Assembly (NCBI GenBank): GCA_963691655.1
Contig: OY829326.1
Coordinates: 53,561,776 to 53,625,775, forward strand
Length of the DNA stretch: 64,000 nucleotides
Reading direction: 5' to 3'
Origin: Toxonevra muliebris
Taxonomy: Eukaryota > Arthropoda > Insecta > Diptera > Pallopteridae
Part shown: piece after piece, positions 16,000 to 28,800 of the stretch
Layout of the letters: each line of letters opens with the position of its first letter
How positions within the stretch are numbered: position 1 is the first letter of the stretch
Notes under the pieces: generated by a model
What the model saw: the letters and a program-made list of their open reading frames with translations, nothing else
Database searches by the model: none
What the model was told of the DNA's origin: nothing
Program-made: the position numbers and the translations under genes

Positions 16000-16690
16000 T
16001 GCAATTTTTCCACTGGCGGAATAAATTGACATCATTACTTTAGGATTAACACCTTCTGGGCTTCATACCAACGACTGGTGCTTTGTTTCTGTTTCGTACT
16101 TGAAGAACCAAGCTTTATCACTTGCTATAATTTTATTGAAGGTGCTGGACTCTTCATTTTTAAAATTTTGAAGAAAATATTGGTTAAACCGCACTTATGC
16201 CTCTTTTTGAGTATCAGTTGAAATTCGTCGTGCTGATTTTTTCGTGTATTCAAGATGATCAACAAATATTCGCAATACAACGATGGTATTTAAGCCCAGT
16301 TCTTCAGCAATCATTTACTGGGTCACTTTGGATCTTCGTCAGTTTTGGACTTCATCAGAGCCATACTTATGTCATCAGTTGCAGATTGAGACGAGACGAG
16401 AAGTGAAGACGAGATTCGTTCTCCACAGAAAAATGGCCGGTCTAGAATCTCCGAAACCACTTCGAGACGGTCACAAGCGATGGTGCATTCTCTCCATGTC
16501 GCATTTGGCACTCATCAAATATTTCCATAGGCTTGAGGTACGCTGAAATCCGTAAAGAATTGCAAACCGAATCTCTTGCTGTGATGGCGGTGGAATTTCT
16601 ACCGACTCTTTCTAAGCAGCATTACGTTTTCTTTTCTCCATGTTGACTGTTTGCAGTGAAACTTAAAATGAATTATCGCAATACCATGCC
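16000..16690 (-). pseudogene. mariner transposase N-terminal to first-Asp relic
   Basis: The minus strand has a candidate start MEKRKR near 16641 and, downstream, FNKIIASDKAWFFKYETETK. This matches the mariner motif VVTGDESWVYxYDPETK that contains the first catalytic Asp, with QSLVWYEAQK after it. Multiple stops and frameshifts separate the two. It is an old, dead copy. Confidence 0.6.
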
Positions 16691-16699
16691 CAATCATCT

Positions 16700-19239
16700 G
16701 ACATTTTTTGATTTCTCAAAAATTTATTCAGTGTTGCCAACTAAGCGAACTTTTGTTAGTTACAAACATTTCACGAAAGAGTTTTCGGGCAGCTTTAACA
16801 TCTGCTTACTAATTTTACTACCTCAGGTCTGACTTTGACAAATATTTAAAAATCTTCAAATTTCGGCTTGCATTGCAATTTTTCACATATGGTCACTCTA
16901 AGAGTCAACTATAGAGCTTCTTATGAGATTAATGTACTGCACGTTGTATGTGGACGTGTATGGTCTCTCTCATTCGCTTACTCAGCTTTTTACACCACTA
17001 CCCCCTTTAACATACATCCATACATATGTATGTAGTAGATACTTCGACACGTATCATGAAGCACAAAAACAAGTTTTCAAACTACCTCATAAACGGGTAA
17101 ACTTTTTAAGGGTAGTTTGGTTTGCCGCTACTTCAAAAATAAAATTCTATAGATAATTCTTTACTACTAAGGACTTTCCGAGAGCGAGTGCTACTAGCAT
17201 TTTGTTTGTGACAAAATGTTTTAGTATTCAAAATAAAGCGGTACAAAGTTCATTGACGCACGGCGCGTAAATTTTACACGTAGTACTTAAAAAATCTTTT
17301 GTATTTTTTTCTTTTACTATTGTAAAGTTTTGAATAAATTTCAAAGAAGAAGAACAATAACAACAAAAAAAGAAAAAATAGAATAAAGAGTACATATTTA
17401 CCTATTACAAAATGATTTTTTTTCCTAACAATAGATGTGAAAAGAACTTAAAATTTCTTTCTATTTTTTTCATAAATCTAGTTGAAGAAAATATACCTTG
17501 AGCTGTCGCGATGGCATAAAAATTTGTTTTGGAAATATTTGTCTCAAATGTTTTTATAGTTTTAGTGTGAATGTGTGAGTGCGGGTGTTTGTATGTGTAT
17601 AGTAAAACAGCTGAAAAAGTATTTTTAAGTTTTCAAACTATTATATGCATATATTTTATAAATGAGCTTAGTTAAAATAATAAACAAATTGCGTGAAAAA
17701 GCGATGAGTAAAATGAATGTGTACATTTCAATATTGACAAATTTCCATAAAAATGAGTGTTGGTTAAGAAAAAGTTTAAAAAATATTATTAAAAAAATAT
17801 TAAATTAATTTGAAGCAAATTTTGATTTCTAAAGAATTAAAAGCATTTTTATGTTTTTAAAAAAATTAATTAATTAAAGCTAATTAAAACATTTGGCTTG
17901 CTAAAACAGAAAATTGATTTCAGCTAATAAAACTTTCGATTTCCTTTTTCAATATTTTGTTTTTCGTTTTTACGTTGAGTGTTGATTGATATATAAAATC
18001 ATAAATTAAACATTTTAAATGAAAATTCCTATGACGACGTATGTTTGCCTGCTGAGCAACGCTCTCAAACTTTATACTTGTATTTGTTTATATCTTTAGC
18101 ACCAAGTGAGTTATTGGCAGAATGATTTCCGTTTGTAATATGAAGAATGAATAATTTGTAAATTTATATTTGATGGCAATTGATTTTAGCCTTGATAAGT
18201 TTATTAAAATAATACAAATTCAATTTGAATTAATGTAGGGTGAAAACATTTGATGAAATTAAGTGAAAGGTTTAAAAAAAATTTCGTGCCTATCTCAATT
18301 TAATTTTAGTTTAATTTTATTTTGCAAAAATGCATGTCTAAAAGTGCTTCATTTTCTACATTGTTAATGCTTGAAGTCATAGCACTTTACATGTTTGCAT
18401 ATGCGTGTACATTTGTGATTATGTGTGTGTGTGTGTGTGTGTGTGAGTAAAGTCCAACCTCTATATACTCCTTGGAGTATAATACACATAACTTAACGCA
18501 ATGAACACTTCAAGGATAATTTCATCCTGCGATATTGTGCCCACAAATGATTTTATTGCATGTGTATGATGTCATACTCTTTTCTCACAATAAACCCCAT
18601 TCGAATAGTTGTTGGATTCCATTAGTGCAATATGGTACAATATATAAAATATTTTTAGCAGGATTTGCTCATAATTATTGATTACACATTTACTTTATAT
18701 ATGTATATATTTAGTTTTTTTATTAGTTGCACAAAAAGAAGTTCCCAAAAGGCGCCAGTAATCATTTATAACCCTGACCTATAGTTTTACATTTAAACTT
18801 AAGACTTATGAAGTAAACTTTTTAGTTGATACGACCATATTCAACGACCATTGCCTGTAATGTGAGATTTACTTAAATTTAATTTAAAAGTGATAGATGT
18901 ACTCTTGGCTACGTAACTTTTGCAAATGTCAAGCTATGACGCTAGGATTTAGAGGGAATATCCACAACAGATGTACCAACTTAACAACAGATCGGAATAA
19001 TGTTTGACCAATTTTAATTTTTGAAATGGCTTTTATTTAAATTTCAGATTTCATGTATACATATTTCAGCATTTTTTTTCATTTGCAGGTTTTTTTAAAA
19101 TTATTTTCTTCCATATATCATTGATTTTCAACGGTGTTCCGAACTAGACTGCATAATCCGATCTTGATAATATTTTTTTTTTTAAATGTCCAATTCACTG
19201 GCCTACAAGGGTTTTGCGAATAAAATGATTTCCAGTATT
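16700..19239. other. Non-coding AT-rich DNA with a (GT)n microsatellite
   Basis: A 24-nt (TG)n run lies at 18422-18446. CAGTGTTGCCAAC near 16731 resembles the termini of small DNA elements, but I found no partner end. No exon is supportable. Confidence 0.4.
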
Positions 19240-20108
19240 TCTGAATGAATTTTTCAGGCTAAACACGAATCTGGGGTTAAAAACTTTCCACCACGTCACG
19301 TTCTCGAGAAAAAAGGGGTTGAAAACCGTAAAAACAGCGTTTTTTGTCATTTTTGAAAGATTGTGGAGCTGAGCCCTGACGTACTACAAACTTTGCTAAT
19401 ATTAGAAATTAAAGGCTGAACCATGCCCTTTAAAATGAGCCCTAAGCCAAATTGTTCGCATGCCCCCTTAGAGCAGGGGGTGTGCATATGTCTAGGGGTG
19501 CAGGGAAAGAATGTACACAGAACGGATTTTAACTTACTTAAACCCTCGGCCCTACAAAATGAGAAGGGCAGTGGTCCGAAATATTTTAAGGGTCGTTGGT
19601 TATACATCTGCAATCGGATTTAAAAAATTCAAAATGGCGGATTAAATATATTGGACGGATTTTATCATACTTATACCTACGGCCAAATATAATGAGAAGT
19701 GCAGTGGTCCGAAGTGTTTTAAGGTTACTTACTAGAAACTTTGTGCTGGTTACAAATCTGCAGTCAGGTTTTAAAAATTCAAAATGGTGAATCAAATATG
19801 GCGGATGAATTTAGGGTGCAAGATAAAATCCGTTCTGTGTAAATTTTTTTTCGTGCTCCCCCTGCTCTTAGGAGGCACGCGAATAATAATAATTATTATA
19901 ATTATGCGGATTAGAACTCATTTAAAATGGCATGGTTCAGCCTTTAATTTCTGATATTAGGTTAGACGAAGTTTGTAACACGTCAAGTTTCAGCTCCACA
20001 ATCTTTCAAAAATGGCCAAAAACGTTGTTTTAAGTTTTTCTCGAAAACGTGACGTGATGGAAAGTTTTTGACCACAGATTCGTGTTCAGCAAGAAAAATT
20101 CATTTCTC
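19240..20108. mobile_element. Large fold-back element: 290-bp inverted arms around a duplicated core
   Basis: Arms 19240-19530 and 19824-20108 are inverted copies. Shared landmarks are AACACGAATCTG, GATTGTGGAGCTGA, AAATTAAAGGCTGAACCATG and ACACAGAACGGATTTTA. The core 19524-about 19795 holds two direct units of about 133 bp, each with CGGCC...AATGAGAAG, GCAGTGGTCCGAA and TCAAAATGG. No transposase is seen. The loosely similar flanks GTGTTCCGAACTAGA (about 19133) and GTGTTCCAACCTAGA (about 20268) may be coincidental. Confidence 0.8.
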
Positions 20109-21399
20109 ACAAGAAAAGTTGAAATTTGCAGGGTAGTGTAATCCCTAAACAACTGATCCAATCATTTTCTAATGTTCAGCAAAAACATTGCATTTCGCAA
20201 AATCTTTCCAGCCATATGCGACATTTCATTCGGCCTGCAAAGGAAATTATGGGAAAAAGTCAAAAGGTGTTCCAACCTAGACGATATTCTCCTATATACT
20301 AAGTTAACAATAGTGTAAAGTCAAAACTTCATATAATTAGAAATAGGATATAAGAAAATCCAGATTACGATATTTTCATATAAATTTTGAACAGTTTTGT
20401 TAAACAATTTAAACATTATTAGAACATTTTTTGAATATTCAAAAAATTCTTCTCTCATCTGTTAGTGCATAACAAAAAACTATAAAATTTAAAAACTCAA
20501 TAATTTTACATATTGTTAGCAGGTTGCAACTAAAAACAAAAAAAAAAAATAAACAAAAGTTGCATGTGCTCGGTTAGAAGCAATAGCTAATAGAGCTGAA
20601 CCAGAGAAGGTGTGAATGAAATGTATGCATAAAAATAAACAAATGAAGCTCCACTATGAAAACAACCTGTGGCCCCACCACACATGAGAGTATTTAACTT
20701 CATATGCACACTACCACCATCGCATCGACATCGTTGTGTTATGTTTATAAAAATGTATTTTTAACAAAAACAAGAAGAAAGGAACAAGAATTCGAAATAT
20801 GAACACCAGCAACAATATATTTATTTTTATCAAGGGATTTTGCTATTAGGGCACTGGGGCTGGCTGTTGGTTGGCTGCTCGGCATGCATTTAGTTGAACA
20901 TAAATTTTAATAGAATGGAGGAGAATCTTCAAAGTGTGTCAAAAATATATGCAAAGAATGATGTGAATGCATAAAAATATTGTTAATTAAATAGTTTTTA
21001 AGTTAGGCGAATGGTGGGTAGAAGGTAGTGGGGGTATGCGATCAAGTAATATAACAAATTAGTGGCAGATTAAGTGATTTTCTAGATGATACTTGCTTAA
21101 GCAGTCGTTGACAGACTCATTTACTTAGTAGTATTTTACTTGAAATGCTTTTGTCGCTGTTGCTTGCCTAAGTAATGTCGAAGTAAAGGTCTTGCAGTTA
21201 TGATAGCATGCATGCCTAAAGCTTTTTAAGTGCATTTAAAATACTGTAAATTTTATGTTTGCTTTTTTTTGTTTTTTTGCAAACGTGTATACTTATCACG
21301 ATAAAAATTTAATTTTGTATTAAAAGATAAGTATATTTATTTAAGCAATCCTCTGCATAAATATGTACTTACGTCAAAAGTTCCCATATTTGTATCGAA
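20109..21399. other. Non-coding, no recognised feature
   Basis: AT-rich DNA, with somewhat more mixed composition around 20690-20720 and 20850-20890. I see no exon or repeat structure. Confidence 0.35.
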
Positions 21400-22010
21400 A
21401 AAATATAAGTTTTTTTTGGTTTTCGAGTGTCGGTTTCCTCAAATGAGTCTCATATAAAATTAAGGGTTTTTCGAACGCCTGTAAATGCGCCCTTGCTGGC
21501 TTTGAAAAATTAAAATTCGCGTGGAGAATATATAATTCAGACATGCTGATTCCAGCTGTTTTCACAGATTGTTACTATGACGTCCCATTTAAAAATAATA
21601 TATGTATATATTTTAAAATCTGTTAAGCAGTCGAATTCTTTATATTGAAATTCTTTGAAATTACAACAACCAATATTTTTTTGCCAACATCACTTTTAGT
21701 TTTCGAGATATTTGCATCTAAATTTAAAAACGTTGGAACTATTTTGAAAAAGTTTTTAAAAAAACCAAAAAGTTAGAAGTGAGACTGTATATTAGATTCG
21801 AAAAGAAGAAGTTCCAATTTTAAAGAATTGCAATTTTTTTTGGCTATTGAGCTATATTTTTTCATTCAATAAACAAATTTTCTACTTTTAAGGGCAACGA
21901 GGGCCCATTTGCGGCGGTCAGAAGTACCTTAAATTGTATATGAGACATATTTATATTAGCTGCAATAGAAAGTTTTTATGCCCGGCACTCGAAAATCAAA
22001 GAAACTTTAA
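21400..22010. mobile_element. Inverted-repeat element, about 600 bp
   Basis: Left segment 21410-21490 and right segment about 21890-22010 are diverged inverted copies. Both contain TTTTCGAGTGyCGG, then GTCTCATATA followed by an AATT(T)AAGG block and a CGCC...AAATG block. The ends and target duplication are not defined. Confidence 0.5.
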
Positions 22011-22396
22011 TTTTTGGTCTCCTCGATTATTCATATAAATACAAACATCCTGCTTTATCTCATGCTTTTTGAGTACTTATTCTTTTAAGATTATGTTAAT
22101 CAATGTGCATATATTTTTTAGGTGTGAAATACACAAATATTTCATATCTTCCCGTTTATGTTTAGATAAAAAAATATTCCCAATTTTTTAAGAATTTGTG
22201 AATTTCAAAATTTGAAAGGTTTTCGGTCAGTTGGTTTTCTTATACATATGTATATTGGCTAATTTCAATTAAATTTCAAATAAATTTTTATTTGGTTTCA
22301 AATATTTCAAACAAGTAATGCAATTCTTTTATCAGTGTAATTTCTCAATTCATTCATTTCATCCAGCCACATCGCAGCAGAGAACAGCGTACGTTT

Positions 22397-22996
22397 TAGG
22401 GATTTCGATCCCGAAACACTTTTCGGAATTTGAGATTTTCGGGATTCAAACTGTAAAATTTTTGATATGATTCAAAATATATCTTAAAATTATGTTAATT
22501 TCATTAGCGTGGCGTACTTTTGCATTTATAGTAAGGAAACCAAAGAGTGTTTCGTGTTTTGTTAGCTCTGATTAGAGAGAAAATATTTTCTAAATCTTTC
22601 ATTAAAACCAACTAAGTTACTCTCATAAATTTAAAAATTAAGTTTCGCGATGCGTTTTGAAATTCATAAAAGATACAGATTTTGTCAAAGTTGTATAGAG
22701 CGCATAAAATTCATATATTTAAATTATTTGGACATTTTAGTTATAATTTCGTAGAACAAAGAAAATAATATATCACAGAATACACTGTCACAAACTTGGT
22801 CGATGTTTGAGGTTTGTACCATGAACGAATTTGATACAAATTTTGATGGAAAAAATATTACCTTGAATTAATTTATAAAAAAAATAAAAATTTTAATTCC
22901 AATAAATTTGTGTTATACATAAATACATACATGGGTACAAGTCTCGGGATTTTTTCTTTTCAATCTAATTTTAGAGCCAATCCTAGGACATCCCTA
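22397..22996. mobile_element. hAT-type MITE with perfect 8-bp target duplication
   Basis: This 600-bp element starts TAGGGATTTCGATCCC and ends GGACATCCCTA. GTACGTTT occurs directly on both sides (22389-22396 and 22997-23004). TAGGGAT termini plus an exact 8-bp duplication indicate hAT-superfamily mobilisation. No coding capacity. Confidence 0.8.
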
Positions 22997-23004
22997 GTAC
23001 GTTT

Positions 23005-23859
23005 GTAGTATTAAAATGCGTAAAGAATGTAATCATAATGGCAAATCTATAAGTTCCAGGAATAAGTTTCACAAATTGAGAAAAAATAAAACTAATGATA
23101 AAATATAATATGAAAGAAATTCAGCATAAATTACTCAACTGCATTTTTTTTTTTTATTTTGCGTTTGGGACATATCGATAAATTTACTGAGTGAATTTAC
23201 CATCATAGAAAGTTTGATATTGTATAATGTTATATTCAATTAATTTTAACTTAAGAACAAACATCAAAAAACAGCATTAACTGCAAAATGTATCAGGATT
23301 GTCAAAATGTCAGACGAGCAATTTGTGCTAAGTACGGCATACACCACACACTATTATATTCGAGCAATGCTAAACGTTCCTTGTTATAGAAAATTAATTT
23401 CGACTTCTTCAAACTATTTTACGTGTGTCTCCAATAAACTCAATGTTTTTAGTCATTTTAGTCCATTGTTTAAAAAAGTTATGAACGACAGGGTTTTATC
23501 GCAACCTCCACCTAGCTTAATGCAGATAGGAGGGGTGCGTAGAATGGCACAAAATTTTCACTGAAAAATCAATATAACTATAATACGGAAAATACAAACT
23601 CATATTTATACGCGCTTATCATAATGAAAAACATATCATTGTAAACATTTTCAATCTCAATTTTCATAATTCGCTAATAACGAATAAAAATTTATTACAA
23701 TATGGGTTAAACGAAGAACTCTTTTACTCTCCCTCTCTCTCTCTCTCTCTATCATAGTTAACTTTATTCTCATTAACTGTATTAACAATAGAATATGAAA
23801 AAAAAAATAAAAAATTAACTTAATTATGTGTGTGCACGTAAATCAAACACGAACAGCTG
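23005..23859. other. Non-coding with (CT)n microsatellite
   Basis: (CT)n run at 23727-23750. A plus-strand open frame at 23307-23564 has no recognisable domain and AT-driven codon use. I do not call it a gene. Confidence 0.35.
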
Positions 23860-24240
23860 TTCACATCACAATGCTACTACTAGACGAAACAGCCACTCTG
23901 CAGGGGGGGTGGTGGGCGCACAAAACATACATACACACACTCCCAACGCTCACACGATCGCATTTGACTGCGTGAGCGCATTTTTTTGATTACATATTCG
24001 CAGCGGCGAATTCAACAACAACGGCGGTTTATTTTTTTCAGAATTTATTTGCATATGAAACGCGAACGGATACGGACGTGCACACGGTAAAAATTTATTT
24101 GTTAAAATTTCGTAGTATATTTTTGTAGTGATTGTGCGAGATCGCGACTGCGAAAGAGCAACCGATACAAATCTAAGGCTCGCGCGATTGAAACGTGCTG
24201 TTTTTTGTTTTGTTATTAAAAAAAATGTCAACGACAAATG
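23860..24240 (+). promoter_or_regulatory. GC/CpG-enriched island, candidate promoter or 5' exon of the downstream gene
   Basis: Composition changes sharply here, with many CG dinucleotides (ACGCTCACACGATCGC, GATCGCGACTGCGAAAG, CTCGCGCGATTG) in otherwise AT-rich DNA. TTTTTTTCAG at about 24030 and CACACGGTAAAA at about 24085 could bound a 5' UTR exon. It lies about 1.4 kb upstream of the acceptor at 25598. The promoter role is inference. Confidence 0.35.
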
Positions 24241-25598
24241 TTTTGAAAGAATTCTTCTGGTTAAGATTTGTGAAGATTTTGTAAAAATTTATTTATGTTA
24301 ATTTTTTAGCTATTCGAGACGTGTTAATCACATAAATCACAGTGAAAAATCAAAAGAAAATGTAAAGAAATATATCAAAGTGAATTTTTTTTTTTTGATG
24401 AAATTATAAATTTAATTAATTTATTTATTTTCTTTTTAATATGATTGATTTGAACGTATTAAACGTATTAAATTTGAAATGAAATAATTAGCATGTGAAA
24501 TTTATATTGTAGATACCTTATTACCAATACCAGCGCGGTATTGGTGATACTTGGAATACTTTACACTATATTTTAGTAAGATATTAAGTCGCCATTACCT
24601 GTATCAGTTTATTGGTAATCCTATCAAATTGTGGATATGATCAGGGAGAGGGGGTGGGGGGAGGGGACAAAACTTATAGATTTCGTTCTTTCAAAAAGTG
24701 AGATCGTAATGGTTGGAATATATAATATGTATTAGGAAACGGGATAGGAAAGTTTATCTGTAAAACCCATCTTTGAATTTGGTAGTCAATATGATTAATC
24801 ATATAAGAAATAAAAACAATTGATAACTATAAATTTGTTTATGTAGAAGAAACCTTTTGCAATAACTCTGCTTTAATTTAAAATTTGTCAGCGATGTTTC
24901 GAAACTCAATTTCGATTGAATTTGAGATTTTGAATTCGATCGTAATTGGAAAGTGTCAGTTATTCATCTTTTGCAATTAGGTTAGTTTGTTTTAAAACGA
25001 GAATAATGGGTCCAAAAAAAGCTTTACTACTATGGTTGTAAAAAGTTGTTGTAGCTGAGTAATGGAAACTGAGTGATAGTGAGACTTAAAGACTCTGACC
25101 TACAAATTCATCTTCCACTTCAGTTTCTACTATTCATTTGTATCCTGGAATCCAAAAGAATTGAAATTTAATGATGCCACTCAGGCTTTTGTAGTTGTAG
25201 CATTTAAATAATATATCACTTATACGACTTACACTTTTTCAAGCTGCCGCAAAATTTCAACGGCCTACTAGATTGAGTATAAAATTGCCAATGCAATAAG
25301 ACGCGTCTGTACTAAAATTTCAATATTTATTTATTTAATAAGTAAAGCAAAGAATACTTCGAATGAAAACTTTGTAAACTAAAAAACTATGTTTATTTAT
25401 TATGTTTATTTTGATGAGAACCCTTTCATTTTATTTGATTGTAGAGTGTTGAAAAATATTTTTAACATTCTACATATGTATTTCTCAAAGTATCGTTTAT
25501 CATAATGATCTAAATTTATAGAAATCGAATGGATATGTTAATCATTCAACTAAAAAAATATTTTTAAATAAAATGCATTTGCCTTTTCCGCTTTACAG
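24241..25598. other. Non-coding, probable 5' intron of the cysteine-rich gene
   Basis: AT-rich. There is a short palindrome ACCAATACC...GGTATTGGT at about 24520-24545 and a purine-rich GGGGGTGGGGGGAGGGG near 24650. It ends at the strong acceptor TTTACAG (25592-25598), after which 152 nt of 5' UTR precede the first ATG of the long frame. Confidence 0.4.
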
Positions 25599-25724
25599 GC
25601 AAGTATCAAATTTCGATTGCATATAACAAAAATGTTAAAAAACAACAAACAAAATAATTGTAAAATAAAGAGAGATAGAGAGTGAGAGCAAAACAAAACA
25701 AAAAATATACAAATACACATTAGA

Positions 25725-25817
25725 ATGACAACGATAATTAAAACAGAAAAATGTGCTCAAAAACTGATAACAACAACAACAACTGTAACAAAAACAACCG
25801 AGATACAGCAACATTAA
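25725..25817 (+). other. 30-codon upstream ORF overlapping the main start out of frame
   Basis: ATG at 25725 (A at -3) opens a frame that runs past the main ATG (25751, different frame) and stops at TAA 25815-25817. It is threonine-rich (ACA repeats). A ribosome initiating here could not use 25751, so either leaky scanning occurs or the true start of the cysteine-rich protein lies downstream (for example Met109, at 26075). Confidence 0.5.
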
Positions 25818-28800
25818 AATCAATAATTACAACAAAAATCACACATACCAAAACGAAACTCAAAAAACGAGCGTATGTAAAACGACGAAAATTTCATACT
25901 ACATGCATGTGGTGGGATTATCAGTTGAGACCTGGTTATCTACAAAGTTCAAATCGCACATCAAATAAAAAACCAATTGCTGTTACTACTTCTACTGCAT
26001 CGCCATCACTACCACCACAAACACCAACAACATATGCAACACCTTTTGTGAATTCTCAAAGATTTTGCCATTTCATGACGCTATTTACCATTGGTTTATT
26101 ATTTGTATGGATGGATAACGATGTCATTCTACGCAACATATGTGCAGCACCACAATCCTGTATACTCTGTGATAAAGATGATTTAAAAGCCAAAGATTCG
26201 CGTAGCTCCAGTTATGAGGAATTTTTATTCCAGCATCAAGTAACGCGACATGATGCCATAAATGCGTTAAAAGCGCTCAATGAGAGTTTCTATGTTGGTA
26301 AGTGATTCACTTTGGTATGGTTCGTTTTAAAATAGTGGATTATTGGCCCTTGGAGCAGAGTAGGGGTGAACGTAGGGTGGGTTTGGGAGTTCAAGTTAAG
26401 GACCGAATTTGGATTCACTGCAAAAAAAAACAAGAACAAAAAAAAACACTTTAAAAATTTATGCTTATACCTCAGAAAAAAATAGTAGATTTGGTTTTTT
26501 GCAGGTATAAAACTATAAAGTATGGGTGGGCCACATTTACGAGGCCGTCTGTATTTGACCAGGAAAAAAACTTCAAATAGAACTAGTCTATTATAACCCA
26601 ATGATGAGACCTCTCAAAAACAGGGGTTTTCGTTCTGAGTCAGGATTTTGGAGGTACACTTGTGGACATACAATTAAGTCACACACTTATGAGCAGAAGA
26701 ATTTTAAGAAAAAATAAAGTTTCTATTGAAAAGAAACAAAACCAACTGTAAAATAAATAAATAACAGTTCAATATTTAAATTATAAAAGAAATACACAGT
26801 TATAATGTCAAATATGTAGAATTTTTCCAAATCATCGTTTGTCTATGGTGTAATTTGCGGTCATATAATTAAGCCATATGCTAAAGAAAAATATTTAAAA
26901 ATAATAAGTTTGATGATTTTAAATTTTGAACTGAAATTTGACCTTTAGTACTGTTAGTACTTTGTGGAAACCATTTTTGCCTTATAATTTCCGTACATCT
27001 CTTCGACTAGTACCAGAGCATTGGGCAGCAGTGATTTGATTCTATTCCTCCTGCATGATAGCCCATAAGAAAGCCTTATTTGAAGGTTTTTGCCCTGCCA
27101 CGACCCTTTTTAAAATACTCTCTAGATTTTCTAAATGTTATTTGTGCTCATTTAACCAAGACTTAATGACCCGATATGTGTTTCGGGTCGTTATCATGCT
27201 GAAAGATCCAACCCAAAGGTAAATTTTCACCGTATCCTCGCAGTTGGACTAACTCCAAATGAAGTGAAACCCCACCAAACCATTACACAAGGGCCCCATA
27301 TTTTACAGTTTTTTGTAGTGAATTTTGGGTCCAGCTCAGTATTTGATGGATGCCTAACAAAGAGCCTTCCATCGATCCCAAACACATTTAATTTGGATTA
27401 ATCGCTCCAAACAATCGTTTTGCAAAAACGTAGTGGAGATATCGTTTATTGAACTAACTGTGCAATATTTTTTTTTTTTGGACTGTTGGGTTTATGTCTG
27501 CTAGTTCGTCTTAATATTTATTTTTTTTTTCATTCAAGCGCTTGCTTATAGTTTTGGCTGATATTTTCAAATTATAATCTAAGTCCATTTGTGATCTTAG
27601 TTTGATGAAAGTTAAGAAATCGCTAACTTTTCTGAGCTTAATCAAGTACCTATCTTCTGCTGGATACGTTTTAAGTGGTTTTTGGCGTTGCAAATTGTGA
27701 AATGGTTTGAATTTTTTGTAGTATCTTATCTCATTGTCCACTTTTCCACGTAAAAAAGCTAGCTCTTCCACGACCTTTGCAATAATCCCATGGCTCTGGA
27801 AACTTTTCCAAATGAAACTCTTATTTTTGCCCATCACAACCAAAATCAGCAATTGTTCAACTAAAGTATACAGAAATATGTAAATGATCAATTTTATTGG
27901 TTTTTACGAAATTTAAGTACACTAAGTCAAGTTGATTGCGAAAGAATATAAAATGACTTAATTATATGTCCACTTCTAATCTTACTCCATCACAAACAAT
28001 TGCCGACTGCGCGCAAAATGCGTCACTCTTTTGTAATTGCTCTTAATATTTGTTAAGGTTACTAATGGTACCGCTAAATGACATTATAAAAAATTCTTGA
28101 ACTACTAATACAAAATATTTTTCAAACTCAGCTTAAAATATTGTTCTAGTGACTTAATTATGTGACCACAAGTGTATATAAAGAAATCTCTGGTGTGCAG
28201 TTTTTTTACTTGGACTAGGCCTACCACCTGGACTAGGTCACTTGAAAAGTTAATTCTCACTGTAGCACCGTGTAATCGACTGCAATTTTGTTCATCATTT
28301 ATATCTAACTTGGTGTTTTATTTTTCTTATTTCAGGTCCTTCACCTGAAAACTCATGTAGATCTATAAGTTGTAGTCCAAAGGTTATGAAGTATTGTTTA
28401 GGTCCACAATTTATAAATGATCATTGTTGGTGCGAATTGGGTCATTCTGATGGTAAGTAAATCAATAAACAAAAATTCACTAAAAATAAATCTATAAATG
28501 TAAATAGCTTCATTAGTTTGCTTAAAAACATAAATAATTGGTAATAATTATTTGTTAAATGTTAAATTTATTGTCACATTGTCACAATGGCTTAGACTTC
28601 AGTTCATTTAACATTAATTTAGTTTATTTTGTCGAAACAAATTATTTCATTAAATTGTGCAAAAATAAATTTATTTAATAATGTGTTAATTGTTTTAAAA
28701 ATAAATAATTTTTAATTTTATGAAAACATTTAAAATGTCAATTATGATTACATTTGAATTTTAAAGTTTTAAGTTATTAACTTAACTAATTGTTTGGAAA

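Noticed and set aside
26290..26601. 103-codon minus-strand open frame
   Set aside because: It lies in an intron next to the Tc1 element and is A/T-run driven with no homology that I recognise.
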